Notes under the pieces: model-generated
Database searches by the model: none
What the model saw: only the letters and a program-made list of their open reading frames with translations
What the model was told of the DNA's origin: nothing
Shown: positions 7,130 through 13,669 of the stretch, one piece after another
How positions within the stretch are numbered: position 1 is the stretch's first letter
Layout: each line of letters starts with the position of its first letter
Made by a program: the position numbers and the translations under genes
NCBI GenBank assembly: GCA_046757725.1
Contig: JBHHYU010000083.1
Location: forward strand, 1 to 14,369
Length of the DNA stretch: 14,369 nucleotides
Source: JBHHYU01 sp046757725
GTDB taxonomy: Bacteria > Desulfobacterota > Binatia > UBA9968
Direction: 5' to 3'

Positions 7130-7951
7130 TTACCAACTTCCGCCGGCGCCTCCTCCTCCAAATCCGCCACCTAAACCGCCGCCGAATCCGCCGCCAAATC
7201 CACCGCCACCAAAACCCCCACCGAAGCTACCTCCCCGCATCCCGCTGCCTAGGAGAAAGAAAGGGAGAAAGCCAAAGAAGCGGCCACGTAACAGCAACGG
7301 TAAGAAGAGAAACAACAGCAGTGGCAACCCACCCGCGAATCCTCGGGAACGTCTTTGGGACCGACGGGACGGAGTTTGGCTCACCCCGAGGTCCTTCAAA
7401 GAAAGCCCTTCGGCCTGAGCGACCTCCTGAGCGATTGCCAGGGTACCGTTGACGATCCCGTTGCCCATCTCCCCCTTGCGAAAAAAGGGGATGATAAACT
7501 GGTCTCGGATTCTCCCCACCTTTCCGTCCGGCAAAATAGGTTCGACCCCATAACCCGTGGCGATAAACATCTTACGATCCTGAACTGCCACGAGAAAAAC
7601 CACTCCGTTGTCCTTCCCGCTTTTACCTACACCCCATTTCTGTCCGAACTCCACTGCATAGTCTCCCGGTGGGATACCCTCAGTGGAAGGGATAACAACA
7701 ACCGCGATCTGGGCTCCGGTCTTTTGTTGGAGTCCCTTTAGGAGCAGATTCAGCTTCTGTTCGGCACTGTCCGGGACAATCCCGGCGTAGTCATTGATGT
7801 AATTTTTGAGGGGGACGACATTGATCTGGGCATAGGCCGCCACGCTCATGACCCAGATCAGGAGAACGGTTACACCCAAACTTCTTCTGACCGGTTGGAT
7901 AGATCGAAGTATCTGCGCTGGGAAAGTTCTGATCAATGATTTAAGGTGCAT
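7130..7951 (-). CDS. TPM-domain (YgcG family) membrane protein with glycine-rich tail
   Basis: A 273-residue exported protein. An N-terminal signal or anchor (hydrophobic core about 25-39, AYA cleavage-like site near 41) precedes a TPM domain (about 48-180) with the hallmarks NDYAGIVP, TGAQIAVVVIPS, KWGVGKSGKDNGVVFLVA and ATGYGVEPILPDG. A basic linker (195-203) leads to a hydrophobic segment (about 207-235) and a tail made almost entirely of Gly and Phe ending in GGSW, typical of the YgcG branch. Some TPM proteins act as acid phosphatases (plant TLP18.3), while others function in membrane or photosystem repair; this copy's activity is unknown. ATG 7951 and GTG 7954 are both possible starts; I prefer ATG. 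It forms the common TPM-LemA pair with the next gene and follows the nucleotidyltransferase gene by under 40 bases. Confidence 0.94.
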   Translation of the reverse strand: MHLKSLIRTFPAQILRSIQPVRRSLGVTVLLIWVMSVAAYAQINVVPLKNYINDYAGIVPDSAEQKLNLLLKGLQQKTGAQIAVVVIPSTEGIPPGDYAVEFGQKWGVGKSGKDNGVVFLVAVQDRKMFIATGYGVEPILPDGKVGRIRDQFIIPFFRKGEMGNGIVNGTLAIAQEVAQAEGLSLKDLGVSQTPSRRSQRRSRGFAGGLPLLLFLFLPLLLRGRFFGFLPFFLLGSGMRGGSFGGGFGGGGFGGGFGGGLGGGFGGGGAGGSW

Positions 7952-7990
7952 CACAAGCTCAGGATTTCGGCTTATCTTGGAGTTTTGAAC

Positions 7991-8731
7991 TTATTGGATC
8001 ACTAACTCGTCGACGTACCGCGTCAGGGCCATAGCATCGTTCAGATAGGTCTCGAAAAGACCCGCTATTTCACTACGAGCCGGTTTCAATGACCCGCTCT
8101 TGGTTTTCCACGCGGCCTCGAGCCCCTGAAGCGGCAGAGTGGAGACACGGCGCAATGCCTCGATGACCTCCTGACTTTGGGGTTTAACTTGCTCGTCTTT
8201 CAGAAGGAGAATATAGCGGCCGATCCGTAGAAACGACGGCACGGAGAGAACCATGGCCTCGCGAAGCCATCGTGGCTTCAAATGCGTCTCTAAGAGGATT
8301 TCACGGAGGTGCAGCAGCTTGCCTCTGACATCCTGTTCACATTGTCGCCTGATTGCCTGTCTGGGAGGGTTAATCTCTTTCAAGATGTCTTCGCCGAACA
8401 AGACTCGCCTGCCCAGTTGCATATCTAAAAACTCCAGCGGGTAGGCGTCCAGAGCCGTTGAGACGTATTTTGGACTCAGGACCAGGGGGGTAGCGATTCG
8501 TTGTCGGTGCCACTTGCGGGTATAGGGCGCGAGGAGGGCGAGCTGGCGGTAGTCTACTTCGTTTAGGACCAGTAAGAGCTCAAGCTTTGATCGTCTCGTG
8601 TCGAACTCTCCCCGGACGGCACTTCCATATAGAATAATACTCTTCAGGTCTTCCCCCTGGAGATCTCGCACAGTCCGGACGAACTCGGACAGCCGTTTTT
8701 CAAATTTCGGTGGTAGTTTATCAGTTAACAT
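7991..8731 (-). CDS. Nucleotidyltransferase-fold protein with altered catalytic residues
   Basis: A 246-residue soluble protein. Residues 31-56 match the Pol-beta/MNT-type nucleotidyltransferase signature: LYGSAVRGEFD (34-44), then SKLELLLVL (48-56). Active members read S-D-x-D here, the two Asp binding the metal; this protein has K49 and E51 instead, so metal-dependent transfer is doubtful. The remainder is largely helical, with a C-terminal half of the HEPN-like or helical-bundle kind often joined to MNT domains, which I cannot name precisely. MNT proteins modify partners with AMP or nucleotides, including in toxin-antitoxin pairs, but no HEPN toxin gene is adjacent. It is the first gene of the tight run leading into TPM and LemA. 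A candidate promoter with a dyad lies upstream. No strong Shine-Dalgarno; the ATG is preceded by purine-rich AGAGAAAG. Confidence 0.8.
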   Translation of the reverse strand: MLTDKLPPKFEKRLSEFVRTVRDLQGEDLKSIILYGSAVRGEFDTRRSKLELLLVLNEVDYRQLALLAPYTRKWHRQRIATPLVLSPKYVSTALDAYPLEFLDMQLGRRVLFGEDILKEINPPRQAIRRQCEQDVRGKLLHLREILLETHLKPRWLREAMVLSVPSFLRIGRYILLLKDEQVKPQSQEVIEALRRVSTLPLQGLEAAWKTKSGSLKPARSEIAGLFETYLNDAMALTRYVDELVIQ

Positions 8732-8760
8732 AATCTTTCTCTAAAGGAAGGTATTTTCAA

Positions 8761-8789
8761 ACCGTAGCCGATCCTTATTAAGGATGCAA
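8761..8789 (-). promoter_or_regulatory. Candidate promoter with operator-like dyad for the nucleotidyltransferase-TPM-LemA run
   Basis: On the minus strand TTGCAT (8784-8789) and TACGGT (8761-8766) are 17 bases apart, a weak sigma-70-like pair about 30 bases upstream of the nucleotidyltransferase ATG. Between them lies a perfect dyad with seven-base arms, ATCCTTA and TAAGGAT around one central base (8771-8785). A dyad in the promoter spacer is a common repressor-site geometry. The -10 box matches poorly, so the dyad is better supported than the promoter. Confidence 0.3.
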
Positions 8790-8961
8790 CATGGACCCAG
8801 GAGTCTGAGACATGAGCAGCAGCTAACTCCAGGAATCACTTTTAGACCTAAAAGGACGTATCCAGCTTTTTTACCCGAATCATCGTGCCGTACGTTCTCG
8901 CAGTAACTCAACAACGATACCGAACTATTTGTCACAAGACAATTCATGAGGCCGAATGAAC

Positions 8962-8985
8962 TACCCCGCAGCAAGCTGCGGGGTA
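8962..8985. repeat. REP-like perfect hairpin (10-bp stem, 4-base loop)
   Basis: Arms TACCCCGCAG (8962-8971) and CTGCGGGGTA (8976-8985) pair perfectly around CAAG. A second G-run (AGCGGGGG, about 9004-9011) could compete for the C-rich arm, as in two-part REP elements. Neither strand has a T-run after the stem. From memory, this hairpin and its translation (NELPRSKLRGIN) recur in intergenic regions of several environmental bacteria, which suggests a dispersed palindromic element. Only one copy is seen in this window, so the repeat status is not shown here. Confidence 0.55.
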
Positions 8986-9033
8986 TTAACCCGTGGCGAT
9001 TAAAGCGGGGGATTTATAAGAGTCGAAACTGCT

Positions 9034-10383
9034 TTATGGCGAAGATGATGATGGTGAGGAATAGGCCTCGGCCACCTGATCACCGCGGTCCTCCAAGAGG
9101 GCTAAACGCTGATCACGCAACACATGAAACGGAATTAATTCATTCTTGTTTAATCGCTTCATGGCAGGGAAGCGCAATGCGAGAAAATTAATTTTTTTTC
9201 CTCTGCGCAGGAGTTCAAAATGCAGATGGGGGCCCGTCGCATGTCCGGATTGCCCCACATACCCGACAACTTGACCCTGGCCTACCTTTTTCCCTTTCCG
9301 AATACCGGAAGCAATACGGGAAAAATGGGCGTAGCGAGTAACGTAGCCGTTCGAATGGCGGAGCTCTACGAGACGACCATAGCCGGATCGCCAACCAGCA
9401 AAGTTGACGCGACCGCGTCCGATGGCGACCACTGGTGTTCCCTTTGGTGCGGCGTAGTCAATGGCCCGGTGAGGGCGGAGGGTTCTGGAAATAGGATGTC
9501 TTCGCCTGAGGCTATAGCGTGATGAAATTCGTCGGTAACTGAGCGGAGCACGTAGAAAAGCTCTACGTACCGACCTTCCGTCGCTATCGTAATAGGATCC
9601 TTTGCCGTTCTTCCCAGCGTAGTAAAAGGCACGAAACGGCTTATGATTGGCTGCTACCTCAGCGGCGAGGACCCGACCTACCTCGCGATACCCGTTTGCA
9701 TAGTGATTCTCCTCAAAAACCACGGAAAACGTGTCCCCTCGGCGAAAATCGGAGAAGAAGTCGATATCGTACTGAAAGATGGTAGCAAGATGTAAGATTT
9801 GTAACGGGGTAAGCCCAGCCTCGGTGCCGTTCAGGTAAAAATTCTCGGTTACACGGCCCCGCACAACTCTCGTCTCACGTACCGAGGGTATTTCAGCACG
9901 TTCCGCCGACCACCCGTCGGGTGTTGACACGACCCGCACCACCGTATGCCTCAGGGTATACACAAGTCCTTGTACCGAACTGCTTTGAGGGTCAAGAATC
10001 AGTTGAAAGCTTTGTCCCGCAGGGATCTTTTTGGGGTTGAGGAAGGGTCGGGCGGTTTTGATCAAGGCACGAGCGGCTTCTCCGTCGAGGCCAAAGCGGG
10101 CCAAGACGGACAGCAAGTTGTCTCCCCGCCGGAAAGTTACACCTACCTTACGGGGTGGTGCGGGACGGGGTTCCGGAACTTCCGGAGGTTCCAAATTTTC
10201 CGGTTCCTCGGGGGCAGGTATAAGGGTTACTTTCGCCGGGCTGGTGTAGGGACGTGTTGTCAGAAGAATGACCATCGGGGCTAGCAAGATCGCTAGAGGG
10301 AGGACAATAAGTGCGCCCCATCGCCCGCAACTACGAAGGATCGTAACGTAGAAAGCCCTGTAGTTTCGCCATTGTTGATTCAT
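9034..10383 (-). CDS. M23-family (LytM) murein endopeptidase, OapA/MepM-like
   Basis: A 449-residue membrane-anchored peptidoglycan hydrolase predicted to cut peptide cross-links, acting in the periplasm during wall growth or cell separation. One transmembrane anchor at about 22-42 is followed by a Pro/Glu-rich linker (55-78), an OapA/LysM-like region (about 79-130, RRGDNLLSVLARFGLD), a middle domain of the MepM/Csd3 type (about 170-260, with FRRGDTFSVVFE) and the LytM catalytic domain (about 285-400). Zinc and catalytic residues are present: H305 and D309 in HRAIDYA, H353 in YAHFS, and H386/H388 in GPHLHFE, so it should be active. A GAGG motif eight bases before the ATG gives a plausible ribosome site. 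It is divergent from the NIPSNAP gene, and the next minus-strand gene lies 302 bases away, so it is probably its own unit. Confidence 0.94.
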   Translation of the reverse strand: MNQQWRNYRAFYVTILRSCGRWGALIVLPLAILLAPMVILLTTRPYTSPAKVTLIPAPEEPENLEPPEVPEPRPAPPRKVGVTFRRGDNLLSVLARFGLDGEAARALIKTARPFLNPKKIPAGQSFQLILDPQSSSVQGLVYTLRHTVVRVVSTPDGWSAERAEIPSVRETRVVRGRVTENFYLNGTEAGLTPLQILHLATIFQYDIDFFSDFRRGDTFSVVFEENHYANGYREVGRVLAAEVAANHKPFRAFYYAGKNGKGSYYDSDGRSVRRAFLRAPLSYRRISSRYSLRRRHPISRTLRPHRAIDYAAPKGTPVVAIGRGRVNFAGWRSGYGRLVELRHSNGYVTRYAHFSRIASGIRKGKKVGQGQVVGYVGQSGHATGPHLHFELLRRGKKINFLALRFPAMKRLNKNELIPFHVLRDQRLALLEDRGDQVAEAYSSPSSSSP

Positions 10384-10634
10384 CCATTAGGCCTCATCTT
10401 ACGCATAGTTTGCGAATTTTAAGACATTTTGCCCCCTGGGTCAAAGAAGTAAGCTCATTAAAGGAGGACAGACCTCAAAATCAACTTCCGTAGCTTCTGA
10501 AAAATGATTTTCGTGACCGATCCAGAACTATCGTTTGTCCCTAGCGCAAAAGGCTCGAGTTCCAGCTGTGTCAGGTTGCAATGGGTTATGGATCTGTGGG
10601 AAAGAAATGGGAGAGTTGGAAGCTCTAATCTATT

Positions 10635-10641
10635 AGGGAGG
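10635..10641 (+). promoter_or_regulatory. Shine-Dalgarno fixing the NIPSNAP start
   Basis: AGGGAGG ends six bases before ATG 10648. The open frame extends upstream to ATG 10504, but that start has no ribosome site and the extra 48 residues match nothing in the domain, so 10648 is the start. Confidence 0.75.
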
Positions 10642-10647
10642 AAAACC

Positions 10648-11262
10648 ATGATTATTGAAATGCGAACCTATCAACTCAGGCCGAGAACCACCCCGGCGTT
10701 TGAAGCACGATTTACCGAGGGGCTGCCGGCCCGGTCTAAGTTCTCGAAGCTGGGGGCATTCTGGCGCTCGGAGATCGGCCCATTGAACCAGGTCATCCAC
10801 GTCTGGCCCTACGAGAGCTTTGAGGCGCGGGAGCACATCCATCAGGAGGCCAGAAAGACCGGAAAATGGCCGCCAAACACCCATGAATTTATTATCAACC
10901 AGGAAAACAAGATCCTCCAGCCCGCACCCTTTTCACCACCGCTGGAAGAGAGAAAGCTCGGAAAATTTTACGAGATTCGGACCTATACCTACCGCCCCGG
11001 TACCATGCCAGAAGTACTGGAAATATGGTCGAAGGTGATCGAAGAACGCGTTAAGTTGTCACCTTTGGCCGCTTGCTGGCACTCGACGTACGGGCCGCTC
11101 AATCAATTCATCCATATCTGGCCCTATAAGGATCTTGCCGAGCGCCAACGAGTGCGTGCCGAGACCTCAAAGATTAGTGGCTGGCCCCCGCCGACCAGCG
11201 AGTTCTTGCTTAAGCAGGAAAACGCCATTGTCGTTCCCGCGCCATTCTCGCCGCTGCATTAA
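10648..11262 (+). CDS. Tandem NIPSNAP-domain protein
   Basis: A 204-residue protein made of two NIPSNAP domains (ferredoxin-like alpha/beta barrel fold). The two halves, about 1-100 and 104-204, are clear copies: each starts with EMRTY or EIRTY, carries GPLNQVIHVWPY or GPLNQFIHIWPY (63-74 and 164-175), a WPP motif (about 93 and 193) and a QEN...APFSP ending. NIPSNAP proteins are cytosolic in bacteria. Their biochemical role is unsettled; human homologues act in mitophagy signalling, and bacterial ones often lie near catabolic or redox genes. No signal or membrane segment is seen. The gene is divergent from the M23 gene, and its stop is followed closely by pyrD, so the two are probably co-transcribed. 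A functional link to pyrimidine synthesis is not evident. Confidence 0.92.
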   Translation: MIIEMRTYQLRPRTTPAFEARFTEGLPARSKFSKLGAFWRSEIGPLNQVIHVWPYESFEAREHIHQEARKTGKWPPNTHEFIINQENKILQPAPFSPPLEERKLGKFYEIRTYTYRPGTMPEVLEIWSKVIEERVKLSPLAACWHSTYGPLNQFIHIWPYKDLAERQRVRAETSKISGWPPPTSEFLLKQENAIVVPAPFSPLH

Positions 11263-11292
11263 GATGTGGCGGCGCGCTCTCTTTGCTCCACT

Positions 11293-12393
11293 ATGTTTTA
11301 CAAGAACATCCTGCGTCCACTTCTTTTCCTCAGAGAGCCGGAGCGAGCACACGAACAGACTCTGAACTTGCTTGCCCGGTTGGCGTTCGTTGAGGGCGCG
11401 CTGGAACGTTTTTATTCCGTTGAGGATAGGCGCCTTCAAGTTCAGATTGGTTCCCTTACCTTCCCAAACCCCGTTGGTTTGGCGGCGGGCTTCGATAAAA
11501 ACGGAATTGCCATAGGGACATGGCCGGGCTTTGGCTTTGGTTTTGTTGAGATCGGTGCCGTCACAGGACGTGCACAGTCAGGTAATCCGAAGCCGCGACT
11601 CTTCCGCTTACCTAAGGACCATGCCCTGATCAATCGGTTAGGATTTAATAACGAGGGCGCTGAGGCCATAGCCCACCGGCTAGAAACGTCGCGAATCAGG
11701 GGAAAACCGCTTCGAATCCCTCTCGGAATAAACATCGGTAGAACCAAAGCTGTTGAGAACAAAGATGCGGCAGCAGACTATCTCTTTACCTTTGAAAAGC
11801 TCTATCCCTTTGGGGACTATTTCACTCTCAATGTCAGTTCTCCCAACACACCGAATCTGCGCCAGCTTCAGGAAAAAAGCCATCTAGTCGAGTTGCTCTA
11901 TGTGATTCAAGAGAAAAACCATGAGCTGGCAAAACAATTAAATGCTGAGGAAAAACCCGTTTGGGTGAAAATTGCCCCGGACATGGAGTTCTCCCAAGTG
12001 GACGATATTGTCGAGGTGGCACAGTCTCAAAAGGTAGCCGGAATTATCGCGACTAATGCCACGGCATTCCTAAGAGAGCAGCTGGTTACCCAGATTAACG
12101 AGCCCGGTGGTCTCAGTGGAAAGCCGCTGAAGGCCAAAGCCACTTCCTTTATCCGACACCTCTACAAAACAACTCAAGGGTGTCTGCCCATTATCGGATC
12201 AGGAGGAATCTTCACGGCGGAAGACGCCTACGAAAAGATTAAAGCTGGCGCTTCGGCGGTTCAGATACTGACAGGCTTTGTTTATGAGGGGCCGGCTGCG
12301 GTGAAGCGGATCAATCTGGGGCTGCTGCGATTGGTCGAGCGAGACGGGTTCAGAAATATTTCGGAGGCCGTAGGGAAGGGAGTGGAAGCGTAA
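11293..12393 (+). CDS. pyrD: Dihydroorotate dehydrogenase (quinone), class 2
   Basis: FMN enzyme oxidising dihydroorotate to orotate in pyrimidine synthesis and passing electrons to membrane quinone; 366 residues from ATG 11293. The N-terminal helical extension typical of class 2 (about 1-45, with PERAHEQTL) is the membrane-associating part. FMN and substrate motifs follow: FPNPVGLAAGFDKNG (57-71), GNPKPRLFRLP (97-107), INRLGFNNEG (113-122), LNVSSPNTPNLR (179-190) with the class 2 catalytic base S183 flanked by N180 and N185, then VKIAPD, TNAT, GGLSGKPL and IIGSGGIF. GTG 11266, three bases after the NIPSNAP stop, would add nine residues. I prefer ATG 11293 because the N-terminus then aligns with E. 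coli PyrD, but neither has a good Shine-Dalgarno and translational coupling is likely. All key residues are present. Confidence 0.95.
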   Translation: MFYKNILRPLLFLREPERAHEQTLNLLARLAFVEGALERFYSVEDRRLQVQIGSLTFPNPVGLAAGFDKNGIAIGTWPGFGFGFVEIGAVTGRAQSGNPKPRLFRLPKDHALINRLGFNNEGAEAIAHRLETSRIRGKPLRIPLGINIGRTKAVENKDAAADYLFTFEKLYPFGDYFTLNVSSPNTPNLRQLQEKSHLVELLYVIQEKNHELAKQLNAEEKPVWVKIAPDMEFSQVDDIVEVAQSQKVAGIIATNATAFLREQLVTQINEPGGLSGKPLKAKATSFIRHLYKTTQGCLPIIGSGGIFTAEDAYEKIKAGASAVQILTGFVYEGPAAVKRINLGLLRLVERDGFRNISEAVGKGVEA

Positions 12394-12418
12394 TAGGAAT
12401 CACTCAATAATATACTTT

Positions 12419-13669
12419 TCACTCCGGCAACCCGGCCTTGAGTAGATGGCCGATCAGTTGCTCCTTGAGTTCTTGGTTCTTGAGCTGGCCCCAAAACCTG
12501 CTTCTCGTCACATGTCTCCTGGCAGAGTAATTTGGCTTTAGTTCGAGTACTTTCTCGGCTTCGGCTCGGGCCTCCCCCTCCCGTCCTGCAGCAACGAGGC
12601 TTGCGACTAGCATTCTACGGTTACTTCCCTGCCCCCTTTTCCTGTTAAGCGCGAGATATTTTCTGGCTGCGGTTATGGCGTCTTCGTAACGTCCCACAAG
12701 GTAATAAAGCCTCGGGAGATACCTACGTCTGTGCGGCGCATGCAAAGGATCAAGACGCAACGCTTTTTCCATCATCCTGACGGCTTCCTCATACCTTCCT
12801 ATAAACGCCACCTTACTCGCATAACCTGTAAGTATCGCGGGGCTATTGGGGGCAAGGGCAAGGCTTCGGTTGGCCTCAGCGAGAGCCTTATCATACTGCT
12901 TTTTCCCCACATAAATCCGGCCCAGCAAGGAATGAGCTTCTGCAATGGAATCATCCAAAGTAAGGGCCTTTTTCGCTAGTTCTTCCGCCTTTGCGAAGGA
13001 TAATCCAGGGTCCTTGCTCCATCTTTTATTCCAATCCCAAAAATGAGTCTTCCCTATTTTCGCATACATAAGCGCGAAGTTAGGATCCAATTCCAGCGCC
13101 TTCTGGTACAACCTTCGCGCCCGGGCATTGCTTTCTCTCATTATCAATCTAGCGTGCCACGAGCCTTGCACGGCGGCCTCCCACGCCCGCACATTGCTTG
13201 TCCCTTTACTGGTAAGGAGTGAAACCTGCCCGCGACTGAGCTTCACGAGCAGGAACTTTTCGATCTTAAGCGTGATGTGATCCTGTACGGCAAATACGCC
13301 TTTCAGCTCGCGGTCGTAGCTTTCCACCCACACGTGTTTTCCCGTACTGGTGTTTACGAGCTGGGCGTTAATGCGGATGTGGTCTCCGGCCTTTTGAGCG
13401 CTTCCCTCCAGCACATAGCGCACCCCTAGCTCCCGACCTACCTGCTGTACATTCACAGCTTTCCCTTTGTATGTGAACGAGGAGTTCCGCGCGATGACCT
13501 CCACATCAGGGATCCGGGCGAGGCGGGTGATGATGTCGTCGGAGATTCCGTCGCTGAAATAGTCCTGTGCCGGGTCTCCGGTCATGTTGTCGAAGGGCAG
13601 CACGGCAATGGATGGTTTTTCTGGTGTGGACCATGGCGGGCCTCGATGCGAGGTTACGGCTTTGGGCAC
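12419..13669 (-). CDS. C-terminal part of split winged-helix/TPR regulator (TolB-like and TPR domains)
   Basis: A 416-residue open frame, one base out of phase with the winged-helix gene just upstream. It begins with the domain that always follows the membrane helix in this family: KPSIAVLPFDNMTGDP (about 18-33), YFSDGISDDIITRLAR (37-52), IARNSSFTYKGKAV (59-72) and LGVRYVLEGSAQKAG (81-95), a TolB/FlgO-like region. From about 185 on there are TPR-type helical pairs (for example ALELDPNFALMYAKIG, AEAHSLLGRIYVGKKQYDKAL and YEEAVRMMEKALRLDP) that likely bind protein partners. GTG 13669 has no Shine-Dalgarno, so independent translation is unlikely. Together with the upstream fragment it would make a roughly 605-residue membrane regulator. 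It converges on pyrD across 25 bases, with no terminator seen. Confidence 0.85.
   Translation of the reverse strand: MPKAVTSHRGPPWSTPEKPSIAVLPFDNMTGDPAQDYFSDGISDDIITRLARIPDVEVIARNSSFTYKGKAVNVQQVGRELGVRYVLEGSAQKAGDHIRINAQLVNTSTGKHVWVESYDRELKGVFAVQDHITLKIEKFLLVKLSRGQVSLLTSKGTSNVRAWEAAVQGSWHARLIMRESNARARRLYQKALELDPNFALMYAKIGKTHFWDWNKRWSKDPGLSFAKAEELAKKALTLDDSIAEAHSLLGRIYVGKKQYDKALAEANRSLALAPNSPAILTGYASKVAFIGRYEEAVRMMEKALRLDPLHAPHRRRYLPRLYYLVGRYEDAITAARKYLALNRKRGQGSNRRMLVASLVAAGREGEARAEAEKVLELKPNYSARRHVTRSRFWGQLKNQELKEQLIGHLLKAGLPE

Larger units (their letters stand above)
8732..9033. other. 302-base intergenic region between the M23 and nucleotidyltransferase genes
   Basis: No convincing gene. 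The 77-codon minus-strand open frame starting at 8974 begins inside the REP-like hairpin, has no family resemblance and no ribosome site. The region holds the hairpin at 8962-8985 and, near the nucleotidyltransferase start, a candidate promoter with a perfect dyad (8761-8789). No T-run follows the hairpin on either strand, so an intrinsic terminator for the M23 gene is not supported. Confidence 0.55.

Noticed and set aside
7065..7418. Plus-strand open frame encoding a proline-rich, collagen-like protein
   Set aside because: It is the antisense of the Gly/Phe-rich tail codons of the TPM gene; the TPM frame has clear family motifs and this one has none.
8741..8974. 77-codon minus-strand gene between the M23 and nucleotidyltransferase genes
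   Set aside because: It starts inside the REP-like hairpin, lacks a ribosome site and has no recognisable family or domain.
8962..8985. Intrinsic terminator of the M23 gene
   Set aside because: The stem is strong, but no T-tract follows on the minus strand; a REP-like element explains it better.
10461..10467. AAGGAGG resembling a Shine-Dalgarno for a leader peptide
   Set aside because: No ATG, GTG or TTG lies at usable spacing downstream, so there is no coding evidence.
10504..10647. Extended N-terminus of the NIPSNAP protein from ATG 10504
   Set aside because: No ribosome site at 10504, no resemblance to the family, and a strong AGGGAGG sits before ATG 10648 where the domain begins.
10458..10649. 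Minus-strand 63-codon frame and a possible decayed tRNA in the NIPSNAP leader
   Set aside because: The AGTTGGAAGCTCTAATCT stretch vaguely recalls a T-arm, but no acceptor, D or anticodon arms can be folded; the ORF has no family match.
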